A DNA stretch of 44,434 nt from NCBI RefSeq assembly GCF_000374545.1, contig NZ_KB894594.1:68596-113029 (forward strand). Reading direction: 5' to 3'. Of this stretch, positions 15,842 through 24,238 are shown in pieces. Each line of letters opens with the position of its first letter. Position 1 is the first letter of the stretch. The notes below the pieces were generated by a model. That model was not told the DNA's origin. It did not search any database and worked only from the letters and a program-made list of their open reading frames with translations. The position numbers and the translations under genes are program-made. The DNA comes from Anaeromusa acidaminophila DSM 3853 (lineage in GTDB: Bacteria > Bacillota > Negativicutes > Anaeromusales > Anaeromusaceae).

Positions 15842-17701
15842 CTACAGCAAACTTTCTAATTCGCTTTCCTTAACAATTGAAACCCCTAGCTCTTGGGCCT
15901 TGATTAACTTTGAACCACTGTCTTCACCAGCCAGTAAGTAGGACGTTTTCTTGGAAACAGAACCCGATACTTTATGCCCTGCCTTTTTGATCTGCTCTTC
16001 ATAGTAACTGCGCGGGCGGGTGAGGGTCCCGGTAATGACAAAAGTTAGAGCGTTTTCGTTTGAAATGATCTTTTCTGCGGTTGCCGGTTCAATCTTCTCA
16101 CGCATCTTAATCAGCATCTGCTTATTATCGAGTAGAGCTTGGACCGCAACCGGCCCAACTCCAGGAATGGCTGCAATACGCTTACAACCCTGTTCGATAT
16201 CTTCCATTATCGCTTCAAATGTGCCTAAATTGCCTGCTACGTCGTTTGAAATGCTTCTGCCGATACCAACTATCCCGCCCGCATATAAAAACCGCTTCAG
16301 CTCGGTTCTGCGAGCGTTTTGAATAGCAGTAAATAGTTTGGCAGCGGACTTTTCTGCAAAGCCTGGCAGCTGCTTTAATTCAGTTTGGGTCAAATCGAAA
16401 ATATCGGTGATATGCTCTACCCCAGCTCCAATCATCTTTGCGGCCGTTTCTTCCGACAAGCCTTCAATGTCTAGTGCTTCTCGCTTAGCCATATGGCATA
16501 AGGCTTGCAGTAGCTTCCCTCGGCAATCCGTATTGATGCAAAAATGCTGGTCGTTAATTTGCTGCAGGCGGCTGCAGCATTCCGGGCAAACCGAAGGCGC
16601 CTCAAATTTTTTAAGCGGATCGTATTGGCGTGATTCAATGATGTCAGGGATTACATCATTGGAGCGGATAACAAACACTTCACAGCCTTGAGACAGCTGC
16701 AAACTATCCATTACACCCAGATTGTGCAAAGATACACGTTCAATGCTAACGCCGCCGATATCCACTGGCTCCAAAATACCTACGGGAGTAATTTTCTCCC
16801 GCCCGACTTGCCAGATAACCTCTTTCAACGTGGTCCACTGGCCTTCAGAAGGAAACTTATAGGCGACCATGTTTTTCGTATGGTGTCCTGTCATGCCAAA
16901 TTCTTCGGCAGCGTTTTCCTTGTTGCTCTTAATAACTAGTCCGTCAATCATATAGGGAAGCGCGGCGCGGTCAAAATCAAGAACGTATTGAACCGCTTCT
17001 TCAAGGTTCTCATGGCTAAAGGAAAAGAAAGGCGTTACCTGCCAGCCAAGTGCTTTTAGTTCTTCCAACTGGGTCGTTTCTGGTCTGGTATCCCCAGCTA
17101 GGTTATAGGCAAAATACGAAACCCCTTCCACTCGGCCAGCATCTTTATTACGAAGCATTCCGGCGCACGCATTACGAGGATTCTTTGGAACTGCCTCCCC
17201 TTCGGCTTCCCGTTTTTTTTGCAGCTCATAAAAGGCGTCCCACCTCATTAGCCCTTCAATGCGGATCGGATACGTATCATGACAACGGCCTAAAGAGGAA
17301 ATCTTGTTAGCCGTGTTATTGATAATCTCTCCAATGTGCCCGGTTCCTCTTGTAACCGCCGTCTTATCTGGATAAAACATAACGGTCAGGCCATCGAACT
17401 TAGGCTCAATTACCCCGGGAGCCAATCGCGCCAGCTCAGCACGCAGCGCCTCTTTGGTATTGATTTTTGCCAGGGATAGAACCGGATACCAATGATTAAA
17501 CTTTTCAAACCGCCCAGCCGTTTCCCCCGGTACCTGCTCATACTCTTCTAGCCCTGCATTACGCAGCCACATATCTTTTAGAAGGTCGTATAATTCATCA
17601 GCAATTACGGGTGCGTCATTGTCATAGTAAGCAGTATTACAGGAATCCAAATAGGTTTTTTGTTCTTCCGTGGTAAGTTGTTTAAATGCTGCACTGTTCA
17701 T
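15842..17701 (-). CDS. ligA: NAD-dependent DNA ligase
   Basis: 619 aa. Seals nicks in duplex DNA using NAD. Seen in order: short N-terminal NAD-binding segment, adenylation motif KFDG near residue 100 (catalytic Lys), RNACAGMLRNKD near 175, OB fold, zinc finger of four cysteines (CPEC and CINTDC, about 375-398), helix-hairpin-helix repeats, and a C-terminal BRCT domain (about 545-619). About 50 residues shorter than typical chromosomal LigA (about 670), mostly at the N-terminus. All catalytic parts look intact. A plasmid copy suggests self-sufficiency in replication or repair. Confidence 0.96.
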   Translation of the reverse strand: MNSAAFKQLTTEEQKTYLDSCNTAYYDNDAPVIADELYDLLKDMWLRNAGLEEYEQVPGETAGRFEKFNHWYPVLSLAKINTKEALRAELARLAPGVIEPKFDGLTVMFYPDKTAVTRGTGHIGEIINNTANKISSLGRCHDTYPIRIEGLMRWDAFYELQKKREAEGEAVPKNPRNACAGMLRNKDAGRVEGVSYFAYNLAGDTRPETTQLEELKALGWQVTPFFSFSHENLEEAVQYVLDFDRAALPYMIDGLVIKSNKENAAEEFGMTGHHTKNMVAYKFPSEGQWTTLKEVIWQVGREKITPVGILEPVDIGGVSIERVSLHNLGVMDSLQLSQGCEVFVIRSNDVIPDIIESRQYDPLKKFEAPSVCPECCSRLQQINDQHFCINTDCRGKLLQALCHMAKREALDIEGLSEETAAKMIGAGVEHITDIFDLTQTELKQLPGFAEKSAAKLFTAIQNARRTELKRFLYAGGIVGIGRSISNDVAGNLGTFEAIMEDIEQGCKRIAAIPGVGPVAVQALLDNKQMLIKMREKIEPATAEKIISNENALTFVITGTLTRPRSYYEEQIKKAGHKVSGSVSKKTSYLLAGEDSGSKLIKAQELGVSIVKESELESLL

Positions 17702-17725
17702 CGTTTTACCCTCTTTCGCTTCGTT

Positions 17726-19096
17726 TTAGTGAATAGCCATTTCAATTTCAGACCAAGACAGTTTCGCAACGCCAGTATCGCTGAGGATTAGTTCTTTGGC
17801 CGCTCGCGTAACCGCCGTATATAGCCACCTAGCATTATCCTTAAAGCAATCCTGTTTAACAAACACCTTAGCCCACTGGCTGCCTTGGGACTTATGCGCT
17901 GTTACCGCATAGCCATACGTGCATATGGACACTTCTTTGTCTAACTCATTCTTTTTAGTCTTGGTATTAAGCGTAACCCAATCACTGGGGAACAACGAAA
18001 GGTCAGCCACTTGGGCATGATAGACGCTTGATTTTTCGACTTCCGGCAGAAGAAGGATCTTGTGGTCTTTCTCTTTGTCCACCAACAAATAGGCTTTTTC
18101 CATCCACTCTCCCGCCCCGCTAACCAAAGCTGACGCGATCCCTGATTGAAGCGGCAAGTTAATTTCCTCTAACACTTCAAGTTCCTCTAAAAGAAGTCGA
18201 TCCCCATTCACGCATTTTTGGCCATTGCTGATGGAAAGAAGCACATCTCCTTTTTGAGGCGGTTCTACCTCTCCAAATTTTGCTCTTCTTGCCCGAATGT
18301 TAAGAGCCTTACGGGTACGATTCGATCCCACAATACAAACGGCATCTTCTTCGTTTTTAATGGCTTCTAAGAACGCTGTGTCGGCGGGGAACGTCCGCAT
18401 GATCGTTACATCACCGCAGGATTCTTGGGGAATAAAGACTCTTCTTTCTTTGCGCAATGCGGTTGCAAACATGAGAATTTGGCTTTCCGCAGCTTGTCGC
18501 CGTACTTCATCTAATGCTTCGTCAGGCTGCTCTAAAATATGAGGATCTTTCCCCACCGGCTCTAATTGATAGGAATCACCAATATAGAGCAGTTTGGCCT
18601 GACTTCCGCAAACCTGAGTTTTTAAATCACTATGAAGGTCTTCGTTAACTAAACTTCCTTCATCGCAAATCACCACATCATCACTGCTAAAAGACACTCT
18701 TGGAATCCAAGCTCCTTTTTCATCGGGATGACCATAGAGCAAACTGTGCAAGGTTCTAAAGTTAGCCCGGATTTCCTCGGGCATCTTTTCTTTTAATACT
18801 TTTACCGCCTGGTTGGTAGGTGCCACTACATAGACAGTTTTCCCTTTGCTAAGAGCAAAATTGACTATGTTTTCGACAATGGTTGTTTTGCCCGTTCCCG
18901 CATAACCGGCCAAGGTAAACTGAAAATGCAGCGCCGATTGCAAAAACATTGCAATTGCCTTTAACGCTCTTTTTTGTCCTTCGGTATAGCGCAGATACGT
19001 GCTGCGTTGGTATAAAATCCGGTCATTGGTTCGTTCTAGTTTTTTTATATCCAGCTCTGCAGCTGCATTGTCTGGACCGTTTTCAAATAGCTTCAT
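17726..19096 (-). CDS. Dda/RecD-like SF1B helicase
   Basis: 456 aa. Walker A GYAGTGKTT near residue 65, motif Ia VAPTNQAVKVL, Walker B CDEGSLV near 145, GDSYQLEPVG motif III, TAHKSQGSQW motif V near 400, and YTAVTRA motif VI near 430. Compact size and order match phage-T4 Dda-type 5'-3' helicases, which load on replication forks and strip proteins. Distinct from the CRISPR RecD at 799, which is almost twice as long. A TATAAT (about 40 nt upstream) and GGAGGGG precede the ATG. Followed by ligA with a 24-nt gap: likely one transcript. Confidence 0.9.
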   Translation of the reverse strand: MKLFENGPDNAAAELDIKKLERTNDRILYQRSTYLRYTEGQKRALKAIAMFLQSALHFQFTLAGYAGTGKTTIVENIVNFALSKGKTVYVVAPTNQAVKVLKEKMPEEIRANFRTLHSLLYGHPDEKGAWIPRVSFSSDDVVICDEGSLVNEDLHSDLKTQVCGSQAKLLYIGDSYQLEPVGKDPHILEQPDEALDEVRRQAAESQILMFATALRKERRVFIPQESCGDVTIMRTFPADTAFLEAIKNEEDAVCIVGSNRTRKALNIRARRAKFGEVEPPQKGDVLLSISNGQKCVNGDRLLLEELEVLEEINLPLQSGIASALVSGAGEWMEKAYLLVDKEKDHKILLLPEVEKSSVYHAQVADLSLFPSDWVTLNTKTKKNELDKEVSICTYGYAVTAHKSQGSQWAKVFVKQDCFKDNARWLYTAVTRAAKELILSDTGVAKLSWSEIEMAIH

Positions 19097-19206
19097 TCGG
19101 CACCCCTCCGCACGATTTACATTATTCGGTATCTATATTATAACATCTATGCTTGTATATTACTATGTTTTATACGTGTGTTTTTTAAAATTTTATACGT
19201 ATAAAT

Positions 19207-19237
19207 AAAATCCTCCTCGTTTGTGTTACGAGGAGGA
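19207..19237 (-). terminator. Terminator of CRISPR array 2
   Basis: ATCCTCCTCG hairpin (19208-19237) followed on the minus strand by TTTTATTT; it lies just beyond the trailer end of array 2 and supports leftward transcription. Confidence 0.8.
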
Positions 19238-19272
19238 TCAGGTTATGCTTTTCAGTTGGTTCATCTGCGATA

Positions 19273-20236
19273 GTTTTCATCCCTTATAGGTATTCTTTAT
19301 ACCCGACTTCTAGATTTTTGTCTGCCGATTTTCATCATGGTTTTAATCCCTTATAGGTAGACTACAACCCACTCTTCACATGCAATATTGGCCATTGAAC
19401 GTTCCTGCTTCAAACCCTTATAGGTGATCTTCATACATGCCATTCACGCGGCGTTTTGATTCAACTCGCACATTTCAACCCCTCATAGGTGGTCTTTAAA
19501 CAACTTCTGGTATTGGCGAGGCAACTTATGTGTACATATTTCCACCCCTCATAGGTAGTTTTCATACTTGGAATTTGATGGCAGGTAGTTTTCCGCCGCA
19601 ACACGGTTTCAATCCCTTATAGGTAGTCTTTAAACAACATCGTAGATGTCGCTAAAAGATGCGTATTGGCCGTTTCAAACCCTTATAGGTAGTCTTTAAA
19701 CGAAGCGTCTGGCGGTCCACAGCGTCCAGGTATTTAGAACCGTTTCAAACCCTTATAGGTAGTCTTTAAACAGAAGTACCGCGATTGCTGAACAAAGCGA
19801 AGCAAATGCGTTTCAAACCCTTATAGGTAGTCTTTAAACGTTCCACCTGTAGCAGCCGTACCGCTGCCACCGCCAGTTTCAAACCCTTATAGGTAGTCTT
19901 TAAACGCTGGATCATAATAACTTTGGCCCTCAATTTGCTGAGTTTCAAACCCTTATAGGTAGTCTTTAAACGGACTGAGTGGAAAACAGGCCGCCCGGGT
20001 CGACCGGGGTTTCAAACCCTTATAGGTAGTCTTTAAACTTTTTCTGGCAGGGGGCTAGCCGTGATTTGGTTGCTGTTTCAAACCCTTATAGGTAGTCTTT
20101 AAACTGAAGGCTTGTATTTTATTGTTTTTTCGGTTATTCGAGTTTCAAACCCTTATAGGTAGTCTTTAAACCTGTAGAGCCGCTGGCATCGGTTCCATTC
20201 GATTGAGTTTCAAACCCTTATAGGTAGTCTTTAAAC
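19273..20236 (-). CRISPR. CRISPR array 2 (15 repeats, decayed trailer end)
   Basis: Thirty-nt repeats start at 19273, 19340, 19407, 19472, 19538, 19606, 19672, 19742, 19810, 19876, 19942, 20009, 20075, 20142 and 20207; spacers are 35-40 nt. The nine from 19672 are identical and differ from array 1 at two positions (ending GTCTTTAAAC instead of GTCTACAAAC). The first five are heavily mutated and the sixth has one change, all at the leader-distal end, as expected for the oldest units. Leader at the right end, terminator at the left. Several spacers read as Gly/Ser/Thr-rich coding sequence, reminiscent of phage structural proteins. No cas gene is adjacent, so it must use the Csf proteins at 3.2-6.5 kb. 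Confidence 0.99.
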
Positions 20237-20378
20237 CCATTTTATCCGCTTTTTTACTGCCTATCAAAACAGCCCTAATCAATTATACCATTATCCAGAA
20301 ACGATAAAGCCATATTTTCTCTCGTGTCATTTGTCGTTGATCCCCAGGAGCAATTACGCTACTCCAAATCGACGACAT
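20237..20378 (-). promoter_or_regulatory. CRISPR leader 2
   Basis: Near-copy of leader 1: the same TATAAT (20282-20287) at the same distance from the first repeat and the same dyad (arms 20332-20341 and 20368-20377). Divergence is concentrated in the dyad loop and between dyad and -10 box. It starts right at the stop codon of the XseA-like gene. Confidence 0.8.
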
Positions 20379-21266
20379 TTATTTGCCAACAATTTTTAAA
20401 ATTAAGATCACAAAGAGAATTACTGCAAGAATAAATACCCATCGTTTGTACTGATTTACCTGTTTTTGTCGTTCTCTTTCTGAAGCCATTTTATTCAGCA
20501 ACTCTGCAGCCGCGGTTGGCGTGGAGCATCGCACGTCTGCTACTTCTTCACACAACAGATAATCGCCTTCATGGCCGATTCCGGTGATGACTGGGATTTT
20601 CGACTTTGCAATCGCCAACAGCAAAGTTGGGTGGTTATATTCGAATAAATCATTGGGACTTCCACCACCGCGGACAATAACAATACAATCATAGCCTCCC
20701 CGGACATTGATTTCACTGATTTGCAATGCAATGTCTTCACTCACGTTGGCACCTTGCATTTTGGTTGAAAATAAATCAAATTGTCCAGTCTTTAACGTTG
20801 AACAAAAATCCCCATATCCATGAATGCTTTCGTTTGATATCAATGCGATTGAATGACAGACGGGCGGGAGGCTTTTTTTATTTCGATGGATTAGCTCATA
20901 GTGTTCCTTTCTCCATTTTTTGAGTTGGTCTGGCATATTACCATTGCCTACATACTGTATTGACTCCGCGATCAACAAAATAGTCCCATTTTTAGTTAGA
21001 GAGATTTGCCCACTTATCTGTACTTCATCATTAACATTGATATCATCAGAGAATACCCAAACATTATCATAAGCTAAAACCGTTAGGTTAGCTGATTCTT
21101 TGCCGTGCGCTTCGGCTAACGTTATAAACAAACTCGCTTCCCATGGAGAAACTCGCACCACCGTTCCCTTCACGGAAAACTTTTTCCCAGCGAACGCCTG
21201 TCTAATTGGTTCCCTTAAAGACCGAAAAAAAGAAAAGATAGATTGCCCACTATTTGAATCATACAT
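20379..21266 (-). CDS. Short XseA-like protein with C-terminal membrane anchor
   Basis: 295 aa. Residues 1-105 form an OB-fold like that of exonuclease VII large subunit; residues 120-265 match the XseA catalytic domain, including VRGGGSPNDLFEYN, GIGHEGDYLL and VADVRCSTPTAAAELL. Normal XseA is about 400-450 aa with a long coiled coil that binds XseB. Here that region is missing and replaced by a basic linker and a hydrophobic helix (about 275-292, VFILAVILFVILILKIV). The stop is clean, so this looks like a designed tail-anchored form, not decay. No xseB is visible. Its start overlaps the 129-aa gene by 8 nt, and its stop abuts CRISPR leader 2. Confidence 0.85.
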   Translation of the reverse strand: MYDSNSGQSIFSFFRSLREPIRQAFAGKKFSVKGTVVRVSPWEASLFITLAEAHGKESANLTVLAYDNVWVFSDDINVNDEVQISGQISLTKNGTILLIAESIQYVGNGNMPDQLKKWRKEHYELIHRNKKSLPPVCHSIALISNESIHGYGDFCSTLKTGQFDLFSTKMQGANVSEDIALQISEINVRGGYDCIVIVRGGGSPNDLFEYNHPTLLLAIAKSKIPVITGIGHEGDYLLCEEVADVRCSTPTAAAELLNKMASERERQKQVNQYKRWVFILAVILFVILILKIVGK

Positions 21267-21648
21267 TCAAAGCTGACTCCTTCAACTTTTTACTGGCCTC
21301 TTTAAAGGCTATTACAAATGGAATAAATTGAGGATGAAATTCAAATAGAATTTGATCATTAAATCTATCAAATTCAATATACGTTATCATTGCAAATAAA
21401 TGCTCTACTTTTAATTTCTCCTCCCACGCCCGAACTATTATCTGCAAAATTTTATCTTCCCTTTGATTTAGGTTTAATTCTGACCATTTATCCGTGATTT
21501 TTAAAAAATCGCTTACTCCCATATAAAAGAGACCGCTACGATCAATATTTGAATCAATTGCTGCAGAAATCACACATCTTGCAATCTCATCCTCTACTTG
21601 ATTTTTTGTTTTTATTGTAACTTCCGAACCGTTAAGTCTTAGCGCCAT
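21259..21648 (-). CDS. Hypothetical protein, 129 aa, coupled to XseA-like gene
   Basis: Helical protein starting MALRLNGSEVTIKTKNQVE. The segment FEFHPQFIPFVIAFKEASK near the C-terminus faintly recalls the strand-helix of Rep_3 initiator winged helices, but this is weak. Overlaps the next gene by 8 nt, so the two products are probably made in step. ATG at 21648 has AGGGG upstream; the ORF is open further to 21681. Function unknown. Confidence 0.65.
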   Translation of the reverse strand: MALRLNGSEVTIKTKNQVEDEIARCVISAAIDSNIDRSGLFYMGVSDFLKITDKWSELNLNQREDKILQIIVRAWEEKLKVEHLFAMITYIEFDRFNDQILFEFHPQFIPFVIAFKEASKKLKESALNV

Positions 21649-21670
21649 CAACTTTGCACCCCTATCTATC

Positions 21671-21838
21671 TTACCGCACATACTGCCTTAGTTCGTTGTT
21701 AAATTGCTCATTCGCATCAACAACAAACTCGCGAACTGGTATTTCCCCTGCATCAGTCTTAAAAAGGCTTCCTTTCCGAAAAAAGAAAGGTAGGCAGGTC
21801 CAAATAGCTTCCGCCAGCACTTTCAGCTGGTCGGCCAT
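21671..21838 (-). CDS. Small ORF, 55 aa
   Basis: Starts MADQLKVLAEAIWTCLPFFF and ends ELRQYVR; a hydrophobic N-terminal half and charged C-terminal half. It follows a stop codon directly (TGAATG) with GGAG only 3 nt away. A competing frame with a much better ribosome site (AAGGAGG 6 nt before ATG at 21887, 42 aa, stop at 21759) overlaps it. One of the two is probably real; the 55-aa frame is the more protein-like. Confidence 0.45.
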   Translation of the reverse strand: MADQLKVLAEAIWTCLPFFFRKGSLFKTDAGEIPVREFVVDANEQFNNELRQYVR

Positions 21839-21904
21839 TCACTCCAGAACAACCATTTTTCATATCGCCCAATAATATCGTAAGCATATTGGACCTCCTT
21901 TCTT

Positions 21905-22027
21905 TTATTCCTTGCCGGTTGGATCGGGAATGTTTTGCGCTGCAGCAATTCCCTTTTCCATCTCATCGCATTGCGTATCCGACATGCCTTCAACCTCATC
22001 TAAAAGGTTTTCATTTTTATCGTTCAT
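21905..22027 (-). CDS. Small acidic ORF, 40 aa
   Basis: MNDKNENLLDEVEGMSDTQC onward, very acidic. Begins 6 nt after the DUF1643-like gene stop, with AAAGGA 11 nt before the ATG. Followed by a strong AAGGAGG site. Function unknown. Confidence 0.55.
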   Translation of the reverse strand: MNDKNENLLDEVEGMSDTQCDEMEKGIAAAQNIPDPTGKE

Positions 22028-22032
22028 CTTTT

Positions 22033-22803
22033 TTATTGTCCTTTCTTAAAATTCGAATAGACCTCATCGATATTGCTAAGCCATTCCAGTTTCTTTTCCA
22101 AAACAGATGGGCTTGGATAATAAAAATCGCAAGGCCACCCATTCTCTTTTTTTACCCCAAAAATCCGCTGAGACGGAAGCATGGACATAGCTTTATGAAT
22201 AAATGGCACAAAAGCTTTTTGACTAAAACCCCATCCACATAGGATCGGCGCCGTGGTCCCAATGGCCAGACTAAATTCTTCTTCCCGGTTCACTATAGAG
22301 TGTAGGCAGCCAACTACTGGCACCCTTCGTATTTCGTTTAAATTATCGCCAGCCGAATCGCTGTTTCCGTCTCTTAAGTCCGATAAGTTAATAACACGAG
22401 CATATTGGATGTTTGCCTTTTTCATAAAGCGCATAATCTGATATTGAGCTAAATCTGGCTTCGCTCTCACCATTTTCACTTTGAGAATTTCTTCTTCATT
22501 GTAATTCATTCCCGCATGAAGAAGAGGAATTTCATACTTCTCATCCAACGGGCGGGAAGATCCTGGGTTCATCATAACCACAATAAGTTCAGGTTCCGCT
22601 TTGTAGGTCGCATAGGTTTTGTTTTTGGCAGGTTCCAGTGATTTATGATGGATTTCAAGCAGATTTCTAAAATGTCTTGTTTGCGACTCTGTATGGTCTG
22701 AAACTGCCGTTACCGGATCTTTCACATTATAAAAGCTGGCATAGACCGTATAATCTTTTTTTAGTTCATCTGCCTTTATGAATTCATTTTTCGTTTTTGC
22801 CAT
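22033..22803 (-). CDS. DUF1643-like protein
   Basis: 256 aa. VVMMNPGSS near residue 77 and RVINLSDLRDGNSDSAGDN near 135 match the DUF1643 layout, which shares a fold with uracil-DNA glycosylases; GWGFSQKAF fits the later conserved region. Function of the family is not established; it is common on phages and plasmids. AAGGAGG before the ATG. The leader upstream is a TTTG-type tract in transcript sense. Confidence 0.7.
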   Translation of the reverse strand: MAKTKNEFIKADELKKDYTVYASFYNVKDPVTAVSDHTESQTRHFRNLLEIHHKSLEPAKNKTYATYKAEPELIVVMMNPGSSRPLDEKYEIPLLHAGMNYNEEEILKVKMVRAKPDLAQYQIMRFMKKANIQYARVINLSDLRDGNSDSAGDNLNEIRRVPVVGCLHSIVNREEEFSLAIGTTAPILCGWGFSQKAFVPFIHKAMSMLPSQRIFGVKKENGWPCDFYYPSPSVLEKKLEWLSNIDEVYSNFKKGQ

Positions 22804-22850
22804 CTAATACCTCCTTAATCAACAAACACACGCACAAACAAAAAAACAAA

Positions 22851-23102
22851 CTATAAAATACCTACCAAAACGACATCGGGTTCATCTAACGGGTCCGGTT
22901 GAAGCCATGAAGCTTCTGGATGCAAGCGCATTGCATCTTCAATCGATTGATGATGCTCCACCCTGTGCGCTAAGTCTGTTCCACGATGACGGGTAACCAC
23001 ATACCCACCGGGCGGGAATACATCATCAGGCGCCCCGGTTCCATCTTTCCATCTTCCAGACCATTTTCGAATTACAAGAGTTTCCAATTGTTTTTCCACC
23101 AT
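22851..23102 (-). CDS. Hypothetical protein, 83 aa
   Basis: Not recognised. Contains GGYVVTRHRGTDLAHRVEHHQ, His/Arg-rich in the middle, and a hydrophobic C-terminus (DVVLVGIL). AAGGAGG before the ATG; 14 nt after ssb. Likely co-transcribed with ssb. Confidence 0.65.
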   Translation of the reverse strand: MVEKQLETLVIRKWSGRWKDGTGAPDDVFPPGGYVVTRHRGTDLAHRVEHHQSIEDAMRLHPEASWLQPDPLDEPDVVLVGIL

Positions 23103-23116
23103 TTATCCTCCTTATA

Positions 23117-23542
23117 TCAAAATGGAATATCTTCTTCGGGGATACTTGGCCCGAAGCCGAATCCGTCTTGCTGATTAGAGTTTTGACTGTTGTTGGCAAT
23201 ACTGCCTTCGCCGGAAGCTCCCGTGGCGCGGTTACTATCTAGAAATTCAATGTTTTGTGCAATGACTTCAGCAACTCTGCGTTTTTGACCGTCTTGCCCT
23301 TCATAAGCGCGAATTTGCAGACGCCCTTCAACTAAAATCCGTCGGCCCTTTGAAAGATTATTACCAATGATCTCCGCTAATTTTTCCCACGCAACGATTG
23401 GAATAAAGTCAGTAGAATCTTGTTGGCCTTGCCCTGTCCTACGATTTACTGCTAATGAAAACGTCGTAACGGCTTTCCCGTTTGCTGTATAACGGACTTC
23501 TGGATCTTGTGCTAAGCGCCCCACTAATATTACCTTGTTCAT
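23117..23542 (-). CDS. ssb: Single-stranded DNA-binding protein
   Basis: 141 aa. N-terminal OB fold (MNKVILVGRLAQDPEVRYT, SLAVNR, FIPIVAWEKLAE, residues 1-105), a Ser/Asn/Gln/Gly-rich linker, and the acidic tip EEDIPF that docks partner enzymes. Normal length for a small SSB. Coats single-stranded DNA during replication. Plasmid copies are often used to support transfer or replication. Preceded by the 72-aa coiled-coil gene with a 2-nt gap. Confidence 0.97.
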   Translation of the reverse strand: MNKVILVGRLAQDPEVRYTANGKAVTTFSLAVNRRTGQGQQDSTDFIPIVAWEKLAEIIGNNLSKGRRILVEGRLQIRAYEGQDGQKRRVAEVIAQNIEFLDSNRATGASGEGSIANNSQNSNQQDGFGFGPSIPEEDIPF

Positions 23543-23544
23543 AA

Positions 23545-23763
23545 CTAAGACACGCTCCTTATTTGTTTGTTGGTTAGTTTGTTTATTTGTTTTTTTAAAG
23601 CGGTAATTAGTTGCCTCAATTCCAAAATTACTGCTTTATGGTATACTCGCTCAGCTTGAATCTTGGTTTGTTCTAATTCCAATTCATCAATATATGCGAG
23701 AACTTCCTCTTTTCCATAAATTTTTCCTAAAAGGATTCTTTCTCTTAACTCCGTTATTTTCAT
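23545..23763 (-). CDS. Small coiled-coil protein, 72 aa
   Basis: MKITELRERILLGKIYGKEE then a continuous Leu/Glu/Lys helix; likely a coiled coil. The (TTTG)n-like sequence at 23567-23600 is here coding (LTNKQIR region). ATG at 23763 with AAAGG 13 nt before it; a longer GTG form (23802) has no site. The promoter motif CGTATACT at 23897-23904 (minus) lies upstream. Confidence 0.55.
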   Translation of the reverse strand: MKITELRERILLGKIYGKEEVLAYIDELELEQTKIQAERVYHKAVILELRQLITALKKQINKLTNKQIRSVS

Positions 23764-23896
23764 AATAGCAGATTTTGCCTTTCTATTGTTTTCAAATGGC
23801 ACTGTCTATGTTTAAACCCATTAGCGTGAACGTCCCCCGGTTTTCCCCCTTTCGATCTATCTGCTACTTTCTAAAAAAATGTCTCTACTATTAGTA

Positions 23897-23904
23897 TACG
23901 TATT
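23897..23904 (-). promoter_or_regulatory. CGTATACT promoter motif upstream of the ssb unit
   Basis: One of five copies of CGTATACT in the window that face a downstream gene (see findings); TATACT would act as the -10 box. Confidence 0.45.
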
Positions 23905-23979
23905 CAGACTCTATCCAAGCAGTTTTTTTGATTTTTTTGCTATTTGCTTTTATCAAACATTGAATATTCTAGGTGGAAC

Positions 23980-24013
23980 AAAAGGGTACTCCTTAATTCT
24001 GGAGCACCCTTTT
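23980..24013 (-). terminator. Terminator of the methyltransferase unit
   Basis: AAAAGGGTACTCC hairpin with matching arm; T-run present on either side. It lies 14 nt after the 58-aa ORF. The rest of 23803-24026 holds the CGTATACT motif and no gene. Confidence 0.7.
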
Positions 24014-24026
24014 GTTTATAATCATT

Positions 24027-24203
24027 TCATGAATTCTCTTCATCCGGTAAATTGCAAAAAACGGCTGTATTTGTGTTAATTGAGATACCTTCTTCGCTTT
24101 CTTTTTTTTGAAACGCGCATTGTTTTCCAGTAACTTCACACAAAACAAGGTCTTTTTCTTTCGTTAAATAATAGGCTCTTTCACATAGCAACTCTTTGCA
24201 CAC
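24027..24203 (-). CDS. Small cysteine-rich ORF, 58 aa
   Basis: VCKELLCERAYYLTKEKDLV onward, with cysteines at 2, 7, 22, 29 and 50 that could hold a zinc ion. GTG start with GGAG and AGG upstream. Lies 36 nt after the methyltransferase and ends before a strong hairpin, so it completes that unit. Not recognised. Confidence 0.55.
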   Translation of the reverse strand: MCKELLCERAYYLTKEKDLVLCEVTGKQCAFQKKESEEGISINTNTAVFCNLPDEENS

Positions 24204-24238
24204 TGTACCTCACTCCATTCTATTTTTGATTTTTTGGA

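Noticed and set aside
19766-19948. Minus-strand ORF of 60 aa inside array 2.
   Set aside because: It is made of repeats and spacers and contains the translated repeat twice.
21259-21648. Possible second replication initiator (Rep_3-like C-terminal segment).
   Set aside because: Similarity is a single short stretch and no iterons lie nearby; left as hypothetical.
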